From the NCBI GenBank assembly GCA_000331325.2, contig CM003435.1:1043001-1107000 (forward strand): a stretch of 64,000 bases of DNA. The letters are read 5' to 3'. A model generated the notes under the pieces. That model worked only from the letters and a program-made list of their open reading frames with translations. It did no database searches and was not told the DNA's origin. Shown one piece after another: positions 49,601 through 57,275 of this stretch. Origin of the DNA: Crithidia fasciculata (taxonomy: Eukaryota > Euglenozoa > Kinetoplastea > Trypanosomatida > Trypanosomatidae). Made by a program: the position numbers and the translations under genes. Position 1 is the first letter of the stretch. Each line of letters starts with the position of its first letter.

Positions 49601-49903
49601 AGTGCAACGGCCCCGCCCCGCTCCGCCATTCTGGATGATGCGTACCGCACGCAGCTCTACCACGAGTTCCGCTACCCGCCGAGTTGCCGCATCGGCGACT
49701 TCAGCGGCTGCGTGCATGTCTACACAGCGATGGTGGCGACCTCGTCGGTTGGGCACCACATGCTCAACTGGAAGGAGCTGAGCCTGCTGCTATCACCGGA
49801 GGACAACATCGACTACCGCGATCTCTTTCCGCCCTACCACTACGTCACGTTTGCCGACTTTGTCGAGTTTGTGGAGGTGCTGTCGGTGCGCCATCGTGTT
49901 TGA
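46667..49903 (+). CDS. Large disordered protein with repeated basic phosphosite motifs and a conserved-looking C-terminus
   Basis: A 1078-residue protein (MELSSQHLSGPAMMERSQP) that I do not recognise. Most of it is Ser/Ala/Pro/Thr-rich and probably unfolded. At least eight Arg-Arg-x-Ser type motifs occur, near 47103, 47230, 47284, 47374, 47662, 47787, 48322 and 48513 (RRHST, RRRST twice, RRST, RRRAS, RRPS, RRQS, RKRSS). These resemble PKA/AGC kinase sites. A hydrophobic/basic segment lies near residues 690-735 (VARLWALVAQRLRRLYAW, then GAGRMLLLYVPQLRLF) and may contact membrane. The last 90 residues (from DDAYRTQLYHEFRYPPSC, through VYTAMVATSSVGHHMLNW, to HYVTFADFVEFVEVL) are compact and unlike the rest. 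They are perhaps a protein-binding domain. Confidence 0.78.
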   Translation: MELSSQHLSGPAMMERSQPSLLQLLVPSSTTALSYQEQKQHQQLAALSAASAAAVAERTFSALTGGRAAAITSLEKAQAAPAAAAPPMMFRDTANAFTAQGSTAPSDAPHAQHATSAVGCRGEEAEEAWQCDVTASAKATFSLLTRRHSTIQPLPQPPMAAAAAAPAAVAAAPPTADGESASAFSPVRRRSTMFATPFTAGFQGTRRRSTAVSSSLMSDMDAVAEEHESLPAPRPPRRSTLVGGLDPAVSGETRRFFAAADDTDCGEARAATHPNGVVALSQRSAAGDDVPVGDYNSNLFTSFDLALYAPDGSAFSAASPSSSACPSPMSQRRRASLKMRSTTLAPVPNACTPAAAGAGPAAPQTGRGFTQGGARRPSQAPQASQHPSANDGVPRAPRVTFLAGEPLPDAAAALPHSPPASPVPSKAGSSRSSCGEGVASGGVDDKAAAGDDEDDVTFAGTVMGLTVDNRSTMNSSSAVAFTVANSTPCLLKGEGSCGETSAFSGDSLDASTATQRKSDAMQTLTLPGVATLVAASTTRPPSSNGTGVRSSRPDGRRQSSASSLWSATEEHHRFSASTSASTAVATAPPSEKLRPQPLTIFATTPPPESHATETGSRKRSSLLGASFSAVSESLRTREPSAVAAMEQQRDSSEQQKASLSTPLFVDEGAAAPRWTQGVRVGGGALGGVARLWALVAQRLRRLYAWCSAAVGGAGRMLLLYVPQLRLFAPAAHSSTTAADAATANTATTSAATAEHQRAALAERTRGVDFHALHQHLNDASAVSRPRSSTLGDTKAGVVGGSFADTLHLSFPLSQSASMSAVEQDVWRRSAPSSQVATDLQQTLRDTWSGGANTWFASDAAQEPRTALRTTGRILRRQPTDNSFALSQAAPTSPARSGGGARDASAPHSQRNTSPSSPRLSFAESFAGGYEGFSSVDVLHRGALLHTPQGLPPSFTSNTSLARRGPSAESPLSFSRPSFSATAPPRSAILDDAYRTQLYHEFRYPPSCRIGDFSGCVHVYTAMVATSSVGHHMLNWKELSLLLSPEDNIDYRDLFPPYHYVTFADFVEFVEVLSVRHRV

Positions 49904-51803
49904 AAAAGCACGGAGGAGGAGCGCGGCATGTGCGGCATCGCACTTTATAGACTGATGACGGCCGAATAGAGCCCTGTAAAAATCCCGCGACTCAGTTTTC
50001 GAGCTGCTTTCTTTGCGACCAGCAGGGGAATTGTTCACAGAAATGCGCGGCTCCTCTTTTCAGCGCCATCACGGTGCTCATGATGCACGCAAACACCCGA
50101 TGAAAAGAACAAAATAATAATATACGGATCAGAAAGAAACTTCTTTTTTTAATTTTCTTTTGTGCTTTGAACCTCTTGCAATTTTATTGGAACCTCATTT
50201 TTCGCCACTGCTTTTTTCTTCTTTTTTTCTTTTCATCATGTTGAAGCCTCGTTGTCCTCCCGAATTCCACGTGGGCTCGGAGAAAGAACGAGTGAAGCTC
50301 TATGTCCAGCTTTATTTCTCTTTTTTTTTTTAGTAGTGCATTGTCCCCGCCTCTAACGGACTAAGTGCTGTACCTTTTTCTCAGCTACGCCGCGCTGCTC
50401 GTCTACTCACCGGCAGCTACGGTTTTCTTTTCATTTCATTTCTTGTACGCGTGTTTGCGTACGTGTGTGAGTGATTTTTTCTTTTTTTTCTCGTCCATCC
50501 TGCAACACTTCGAGTGTTTGCTCCTCTTCGTTTCCCAATGTATTCTCCCCGTAAAGCGTGTAGCTTTTTTCTTCCCCCGTCTTTTTCTCGTCGTTGTCCC
50601 CACCCAACCGTGGGACATTTAGCAAAACTTCCCTTGAGCTTTCCGTTCACGTTGCGTCGGCGGTAGGCCGTCCCACTTGAAACGGTGCCGTGTAATTTTT
50701 TCATTTGTCAGGATGGACTTTCTCTTTTGCTGTTCGCAGATGAGAGGGATTTCTGACTGCGCTGAGTCAAGTGTTCTTGTAAACTGTAAACGTGTTTTTC
50801 CTTTCTTTTCCCTCTTCAGCTCGTGTATCACTGGCGGGTCTCTTGTAGCAGCTGAGGGGTGACAGACCCACCCCAACATCTTTTCACCCCCAAACTCTCT
50901 CATTTCTCTTATAAAAGGCCCTTCCTGTCACCACCCGAAGCATTGCAATCGCATGTTTCGAGCTCTTTAAACACATCAAAAACGGAAAAAAAGACTAAAT
51001 TCGACAGTCTGCGCCTATGTACACCTCCTTGTTCTTTCCTCCTATTTTAACTTTTCTTTTTCTCTTTTACCAGAAAGCTGCTTTGCAAGCCTCTGTATAC
51101 TCGTTTGTTCCCTTTTTTTTTTCTAACGCATCGTTTTTCTTCTTTTATCGCTTTGGTGTCGTCTGATTGTGTTTGTGCGAGAGCGTGAGTACTTTTTTTT
51201 TGTCCTTTCCTCTCGCCCTCTCCTTGTTGCCAACATCAGCTTTCATTTGAACGAGCTGTGTGCCTTGTAATCACCCCCCGCCATGTGATGATTCCTTCTA
51301 CATCTGAAGCAAACAGAGAAAAGAAGAGCGTGAAGTAGTTAGCTAGGTCAGTTTCGTCTCCTTCAGCACCAGAAGAGGCTCTATTTAAGGATTAGGTTTT
51401 GAGTGGCCTGTCCTGCTGCTCTTGTCTCCTTTTTCCCTCATCCCGTCTGATGCGACGGCGAGTTGATTTGACAGGGAGGGAGGAGCATATTTTTTCTTTG
51501 AATGTCCACCATGAATTACCAATGCAAATCCCCCTGTGGACTCCAGTGGCTTCTTTCTTTGTTACCAAGCTCTATGGCACTGCGACATTCTATTCTCTCT
51601 CTCTCCTTCTTGCTCTTCTCCTTTTGCAAAACACCGTCTCACACCTATTTCGCGGGTATGTGCGCGTGCGCGCTAAATTCCACATTTCAGCGATTGGAGT
51701 GCAACCCGAGGCCGCAACAGCAAAACAAAAAAGAAACAAAAGGAAAAGACAGGCGCCTCTCTTTACCTCTTTTTCACCCATACACGCGCTCCAATATTTC
51801 ATC
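49904..51803. other. Intergenic spacer
   Basis: 1.9 kb, T-rich, with many T/C tracts (50140-50230, 50310-50335, 50470-50490, 51045-51140, 51190-51240). An AG at 51689-51690 after CACATTTC is a possible acceptor for the next gene. The next gene's frame is open from 51399 but leader-like. No separate gene is recognised. Confidence 0.55.
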
Positions 51804-53090
51804 ATGGCAGCGTCCACGGCGCCGTCAAAGAAGTCAGCCGGTGGGTCGAAGAAGGCGGCGGCGGCACCCAAAAAGAAGGCCTCCACCGCCTCCGCGGGTG
51901 GGGGCAACGGCAAGAAAGGATCGCTGCCCAAGATTGGCAAGCCAGCCGCAGCCCAGCGCGCCTCTACCCCCTTCACACCAACCCCGGAGGAGGAGAAGGC
52001 GGCACCGAGCCAGACCACAGCCGCCTCCTCCACGCGGCGCAAGACAGCCGGCTCCGTCAGCAGCCGGGCAGCGAGCAGCAAGAAGAAGAAGTCGGTTGGT
52101 GGCCCCAAGCCGCCCGCCTCGCGTGGGCCGCGGCGCAGCACGGCAGCGGGTCGTGGCGGACGCGGTCGCAGCGCCGGCGGGAACAGCGCGTCGAAGCAGC
52201 AACAGCACCAGCTGCAGCTCATTGCCGCCTCGCTGGAGGCCGCGGAGGAGGAGGAGCAGACCATGCGGCACGAGATCGAGGTGACGCAGGAGCTCGAGAG
52301 CGAGACGTTCCGCCCGATCTACAACGTGCTGGTGATGGAGATGGTGCGGGGGCAGGTGGAGCAGGTGAACCTCCGCCAGCGCTCACTGAACGAGATGCTG
52401 GAGACACTCAAGTCGGAGGGCCTTCTCGGCAGCGACCCGCGACGCAACACCCGCGATGAGCAGCAGGCCGAGGCGCTGGTGGATCGCCTGCGGGAGCGGC
52501 TGCAGAACGACGCGGTGGCCGAGGTGCAGCAGCTCAAGACGGAGAACGCCAGCCTGCAGCAGAACCTAGAGGCGATGACGCTGAGTCTGGAGAAGAAAGT
52601 GGGCGAGATGGAGGTAATGCGGGCGACCTTTGCTCGTAAGCTCGCCCGCAGCGATGTAGAGAACGAGACGACGCGGGCGGAGGTGCAGGCCACACTGCAT
52701 GCCTCAGCGCTCGATGTGGAGCGCATTAAGCGAGAGCTGGGCCACCGCATCGACATCGCCTGCGCGTCGATCCGCACGCCGCGGTACAAGACCTCGCTCG
52801 AAGAGATGCGGGAGCTGACGCGGCAGGCCCAAGCCGAGGTGCAGCAGCACCACGACGAGCTGACCAAGCTGGTGGTGTCGATAGGAGCCAAGGACACGTT
52901 CCTCAAGAATGACGCCGACACGATGCACTCGAACCTCCCGACGCAGTACCGCGCGGAGCTGCGCAAGATGGAGAAGGACCAGCTGCTCAACCTGCTCGAT
53001 GTGCTGAGCTTCCAGGATGGCGTGGTGGACACGGTGGGCAAGGCCATCTATGTCATAACCGAGTCCCAGCACCGGACGGCCGTCGTTTAG
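51804..53090 (+). CDS. Protein with highly basic N-terminal tail and coiled-coil body
   Basis: A 428-residue protein that I do not recognise. From the ATG at 51804 (MAASTAPSKKSAGGSKKAAA), residues 1 to about 135 are Lys/Ala/Ser/Gly-rich, strongly basic and histone H1-like in composition, with an RGGRGRSAGG patch. They may bind microtubules, RNA or DNA. A Gln/His patch follows, then an almost continuous coiled coil from about residue 145 to 370 (for example EALVDRLRERLQNDAVAEVQ and LKTENASLQQNLEAMTLSLE). The C-terminal 60 residues (KMEKDQLLNLLDVLSFQDGV, then VGKAIYVITES) form a separate conserved-looking end. Basic-tail coiled-coil proteins are common in the trypanosomatid cytoskeleton and flagellum; that role is inference only. 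Confidence 0.78.
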   Translation: MAASTAPSKKSAGGSKKAAAAPKKKASTASAGGGNGKKGSLPKIGKPAAAQRASTPFTPTPEEEKAAPSQTTAASSTRRKTAGSVSSRAASSKKKKSVGGPKPPASRGPRRSTAAGRGGRGRSAGGNSASKQQQHQLQLIAASLEAAEEEEQTMRHEIEVTQELESETFRPIYNVLVMEMVRGQVEQVNLRQRSLNEMLETLKSEGLLGSDPRRNTRDEQQAEALVDRLRERLQNDAVAEVQQLKTENASLQQNLEAMTLSLEKKVGEMEVMRATFARKLARSDVENETTRAEVQATLHASALDVERIKRELGHRIDIACASIRTPRYKTSLEEMRELTRQAQAEVQQHHDELTKLVVSIGAKDTFLKNDADTMHSNLPTQYRAELRKMEKDQLLNLLDVLSFQDGVVDTVGKAIYVITESQHRTAVV

Positions 53091-53915
53091 CACAGCAGAG
53101 TATTTATTCTTTTCTCTTCTTTGTTGCTGGAGAAATGAGGTGCAAGGGCATGGGCAATGCGCACAGAATCTCTTTCTCTGTCTGGTCTTCCTGCACACCT
53201 CCGCGAGTCGGGCTGCCGACTGCATGGCGAGAGCTACCGCTGTTGATCTTTTGTTATTTCCCACTACATGTACACTACTCTGAGGAGCTGCGTGTTTTAC
53301 GCCCTCCTCGGCTCTTTTTTTGATCTCTCTCTCTCTCTTTCTTGTAATATCTAACTTCTGGACTACGTTCCGCTGCCCTTGTTTCGCTTCTTGCACCACC
53401 GCAGCTGCGCGGAGAAGTGCAGATGAGCTTTCTTCTCTGAGTCAAACAACCACAAATTCAAAACGTCAGTGTTTATAGTAGAAACGGGAGCGCGGCCTTG
53501 AGACAAATCGCGCGGAACATCTCGCGGCAAGAGAAAGTCCTTCTCCTTTCTCTTCGAAGGGATCGCGTTGGTGATGTCGTTGGCAACGTGCCTGCAATTC
53601 TCTACATAGTGCTCTCTTCTTATTCTCTAATGAGTTGAACAATGACATCACTGAAAGCAGCAAACACCCACTCTCTGCCCAACCTTTCCGAGCACTCAGC
53701 AGGGAGCAGTCAGAGCTCCTACATTGCGGCTTCTTTTTTTAACTCTTTTCCTCTTTCTCTCCACTCCCCTAATTATGTTCTCCAAATTTTGCGCTTGCTT
53801 CTCTTGCGCAGGTCTCACACCAGTCAAGTACACGCTGTCTTTGCTATTTTCTCTTTTTTTTCCCCCTTTCTTTTGGGATAGAATTAAGACGGGGACGGCG
53901 AGACAGCTTCCAGAA
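53091..53915. other. Intergenic spacer
   Basis: 0.8 kb with a TC repeat near 53321-53342, T tracts near 53730-53775 and the acceptor tract at 53839-53881. No gene is seen. Confidence 0.6.
53839..53881 (+). promoter_or_regulatory. Candidate trans-splice acceptor for the AT-hook protein gene
   Basis: A long T/C tract is followed by GGGATAG with the AG at 53880-53881, 34 bases before the ATG at 53916. An alternative AG after another pyrimidine tract is at 53810-53811. In-frame ATGs further upstream (for example 53775) would be removed by either site. Confidence 0.5.
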
Positions 53916-56690
53916 ATGCCCCCCAAAGGCTTTACCAAAAAAAAAGTTTCACAATCGCCTTCCTCCCTTACAGAGGCCCATGCGGCGCTGAAGCGACCCC
54001 GATCGCCTCCTCGCGCCAGCGACGTACCGCCACAGCAGCCTCCACCACCACCACCACCTTCGCTACCTCTTGAAGCCGAGGCGTCTCCACGCAAGAAACG
54101 CGGCCGCCCACGTCGCCCACATCGAGAACTTCAAGGCACGAGGGAAAGCACACCGCTTGCATCCGCACCAGCGACCGACGCCACCGCTACCGCTGTCACT
54201 GCTGTCACTGCCACCGCTGTCACTGCTACCGCTGTCACTGCCACCGCACGTACACCTGCTGGCCCGCCACCACTGCTGGGATGCCTCGCTGCGTGCTTTG
54301 GTTGGCGCCTCGCCTCCTACGCCGCCTCCGAGGACGGCACGGCGCGGTTTGGACTGCGACACGTGGCAGACGCATCCGTGGCGGTGTCGGTGGTGGTACC
54401 GCCGCAGGCCTTTGAGGTGTCAACTGAAACTTCTGAGTCGGCAGTCTTGATAAACGGGATAGCGGTGCCGCTGGCTGAGTGCCCTGCGCACTTGCAGCAG
54501 CTGCGAGAAGATGGCGGGCAGCGCCGGCTGTCTTCGCTTCCTCAAGCGTCTGCGGCCGCACTTCCAGCGACGCCACCCGCTGTGCAGCCCACGCCAGAAG
54601 AGGGAGGAGCAAAGACCGTTCCGGTCGGTCTTCGGCCTCCCTCGAAGCGCCAGCGGAGCTCATCGCTGTCACCGCCTCCACTCTTAACAGCAGCAGAAGA
54701 GCCACAGCCCCCACGATCGCCACCACCTTCACGCCCGCTCAATCTCGCCTCTACCAGCGGCGACGCTACTCGAGAGGACAGGACGACGGAGGAGGCCGCG
54801 CAGGAGGTGCAGTTGGATGTTTCTCCAGACGAGCAGCCGAGCGTAGAGGAGCCGCCGCCACTCGTCATCTCGCGCGAAGAGGAAGACGAAGAGGAGGACA
54901 CGGTGAGTGTTCTCGTGCTCAAGGCGGAGGAGAGGAGCACGCCATCCCCCTCTTCCTCCTCTGTGGAGTCGCCGTCAGCGGACGGTGGCGCACCTGTCAA
55001 GGAGGAGTTCTTCTTCGCGCTCATAGCCGAGGGGGCAGCAGGACCACCACCGCCGCCGCCAGTCGCGTTGCCGCTTGACGTGCAACCGCGGAACAGCGTG
55101 ACGGAGGCGACCAACACGGCGACGGCCATCGCCGACACCACCGCCGCCGCTTCAGAGCAGGTGAGTGCGGAGACGGTGATGGTGGCTGTAGCAGCAGCAG
55201 CAACAGCAGATGATAAATCCGCGTCCCCACCGGCCCGTCTCCCCTCCTCCGTTGCATCGCTCGTGCGACGAGCCTTGCTGGGGAGTCGCTCGCCACACCC
55301 GCGCCGCACCGACAGCGGCGGTGTCCTGTCAGAGTCTGCCATAAAGAAGGAGCAGCAGCTGGTGGGGACTGCAAGCACCGCCCCCGCATTCGATGCAACC
55401 GTGGCTTCTGCTGCGGCTCCTCCGGTGGCGCACTCGCCGTCCGCGCCGGTGCTGCCGCTGCTGCCTCCGCAAGGTGCGGTGAAGCGCTCCTTTGTCATGC
55501 CGTACATGACGTTAAGCTCCTCCGCCAGCTGCGGCACCACAACCGCTTCTCCCAAAGGGGCAGGGGCGGCCAGCAATGATGGCAGTGGCGGCTTCGCCAT
55601 GAACGCTTTTATCGGCGCCGACGGCTGCACTGCGACGTCCTCTCGCAGCTGGCTGGCCCACACGCATGCGGTGAGTCGCACCTTCGGTCTCGCCCGCGCT
55701 GCGCCTGAGGAGAAGGAAGCGAAGGCGGAGGCCAGCACAACAGCTGCTGCTGCGGCTGCTGTGCGTGCTACACTGCGGCAGCGGTGGCTGCAGCGGTCTT
55801 CTCTCTGGTCCCACATGGAGGAGTCGCTGCGCCTCTCCGTCGGCTCTGGCCGGCTGCGCGGCGACGCTCTCGAGGCCGGCGTGTTGGCCCTGCAGTTCGG
55901 GGAGAAGGAGCTGCTGCTGTATGATGGGGCCCGGGAGAGTGGTGCCGACTCGCCGCCGCTCCGCCCATTTCCGACGCCCGTGCCGCGACCGCTGCTGCCC
56001 GTCTCGGGAACGATGGTGGTGGAGGCGCAGCACCGCATCGCCGCGGCGGAGGAGGCGGAGGCCAGCGCGCACTACCACCTCAACACCCAAAGCAGCAGCA
56101 GAAAGAGGAACACGCTTGCACCACGCTACACTGTTTACCCCGACGGCATCCCGGCAGCGGACCGCCTCGTTATTGACCGCACCTACACCCCGCGCGGCTC
56201 CTACGTGGTGGCTACTGCTGCTGCCCCTTTCAGCTTTGGCGGCAAGGGCGTGAAGGCGGAAAGTACAAGTAAGGCGAAAGGCAACAGCGGTATGGCGTCC
56301 CTGCCAATGCTGTGCGAGAACCTCGAAAGCGATCTTTACAGCTACGTTTTCAAGCGCTATCCCGCGCCAAACGCGAGCGAGCCGCCGCTGGCGGTGGCAG
56401 CGCCGGATGGCGCTGACGCGGTGAGCAGCGCCGTTGCCCCCGCTGCAAAGGAGGAGAATAGCGAAGAGGACGGTCACGTGGAGGACAAGAGGCAAGAGAC
56501 ACGTGCCGACAGCGGACCTCCTATGGTAGGATTGACCAGCCCTTCTCCCACCGCCACCACCACCGCCACCCATCTCACCGCCGATGTTGCGGAGGCTGTC
56601 AGTGCAATGGATCTCGACTATGTCCTGCGCTACCGCCCAGACATTCGACGCATTCCCATGCCAGACGTCGAGTCGCGCTACGGGCTGTGA
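53916..56690 (+). CDS. Large disordered protein with AT-hook-like motif (putative nuclear protein)
   Basis: A 924-residue protein (MPPKGFTKKKVSQSPSSLTE) that I do not recognise as a named orthologue. Near residue 60 the sequence RKKRGRPRRPH is a good AT-hook, a minor-groove DNA-binding motif, after a run of Pro. A Thr/Ala/Val repeat follows (coded by the minisatellite at 54182-54247). A small folded-looking region (about residues 125-195; LGCLAACFGWRLASYAAS, then VVPPQAFEVSTETSESAV) comes next. A very long acidic, Pro/Ser-rich stretch is probably unfolded. Towards the end are several short ordered blocks: RQRWLQRSSLWSHMEESLRL, RYTVYPDGIPAADRLVIDR, LCENLESDLYSYVFKRYP, and the C-terminus MDLDYVLRYRPDIRRIPMP. 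A chromatin or kinetochore role is possible but unproven. Confidence 0.75.
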   Translation: MPPKGFTKKKVSQSPSSLTEAHAALKRPRSPPRASDVPPQQPPPPPPPSLPLEAEASPRKKRGRPRRPHRELQGTRESTPLASAPATDATATAVTAVTATAVTATAVTATARTPAGPPPLLGCLAACFGWRLASYAASEDGTARFGLRHVADASVAVSVVVPPQAFEVSTETSESAVLINGIAVPLAECPAHLQQLREDGGQRRLSSLPQASAAALPATPPAVQPTPEEGGAKTVPVGLRPPSKRQRSSSLSPPPLLTAAEEPQPPRSPPPSRPLNLASTSGDATREDRTTEEAAQEVQLDVSPDEQPSVEEPPPLVISREEEDEEEDTVSVLVLKAEERSTPSPSSSSVESPSADGGAPVKEEFFFALIAEGAAGPPPPPPVALPLDVQPRNSVTEATNTATAIADTTAAASEQVSAETVMVAVAAAATADDKSASPPARLPSSVASLVRRALLGSRSPHPRRTDSGGVLSESAIKKEQQLVGTASTAPAFDATVASAAAPPVAHSPSAPVLPLLPPQGAVKRSFVMPYMTLSSSASCGTTTASPKGAGAASNDGSGGFAMNAFIGADGCTATSSRSWLAHTHAVSRTFGLARAAPEEKEAKAEASTTAAAAAAVRATLRQRWLQRSSLWSHMEESLRLSVGSGRLRGDALEAGVLALQFGEKELLLYDGARESGADSPPLRPFPTPVPRPLLPVSGTMVVEAQHRIAAAEEAEASAHYHLNTQSSSRKRNTLAPRYTVYPDGIPAADRLVIDRTYTPRGSYVVATAAAPFSFGGKGVKAESTSKAKGNSGMASLPMLCENLESDLYSYVFKRYPAPNASEPPLAVAAPDGADAVSSAVAPAAKEENSEEDGHVEDKRQETRADSGPPMVGLTSPSPTATTTATHLTADVAEAVSAMDLDYVLRYRPDIRRIPMPDVESRYGL
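54182..54247 (+). repeat. Coding minisatellite (Thr-Ala-Val repeat)
   Basis: Imperfect tandem units built from CACCGCTGTCACTGC-like blocks encode alternating Thr-Ala and Thr-Ala-Val. The array lies in frame within the AT-hook protein gene, just after the AT-hook, and is likely to vary in length between strains. Confidence 0.7.
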
Positions 56691-57275
56691 GCGAAGGGTC
56701 TCAGCTTAGAGAGGAAGGGGATGCAGCCATTCCTGGTTTCTCTCTTTATATGGGGTCGTCGCGTATGTCTTAGCTTTTTTTTCTTCTCAGCTCTTTTTCT
56801 GCAGAGTCAATCGAAGCCAAATTGTAGAATTAGATGCAAACGCATTGAGGCCAGCAATAGCGTTCATGCTGCGTTAACAGCATCAAAAAGAGGACAAATA
56901 AAAAAAATCAGTGTGAAATTCAGTGGTGTGTTTCAAGAACGCGAACAGCTTTCTCCAAGATGCGCCTGAGTGCTCACGGTCATCGCAATCGTCATCAAAG
57001 CGCAGTACAGCTGTGCTCTTCGATGGACTTAGGAGACTCAACCAGCCTGCGCTGTCCCATGTTGTCTCCACTGAAACGAAAAGCTCTCTGCTCTCTTTTC
57101 CAAATCTCTTGTGCACTCGCCGTTGCGTGGGCCCTGCTTTACACGGTTGTCTGCGAGCAAGCCGTATAGAACACAGTGGGTGACATATACACCAAATAAG
57201 GAAGACAAACATCACCCATACTCTCGTTAGTACGACGGTCACCTTCACACACACACACACACACATACACACGCA
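56691..57275. other. Intergenic spacer
   Basis: 0.6 kb. T/C tracts ending in AG at 56789-56790 and 56803-56804 are candidate acceptors. A CA repeat sits directly before the next start codon. No gene is recognised. Confidence 0.55.
57246..57265. repeat. (CA)10 microsatellite next to a start codon
   Basis: About ten CA units end 10 bases before the ATG at 57276, so the repeat lies in the 5' UTR of the large Sfi1-like protein gene. Confidence 0.85.
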
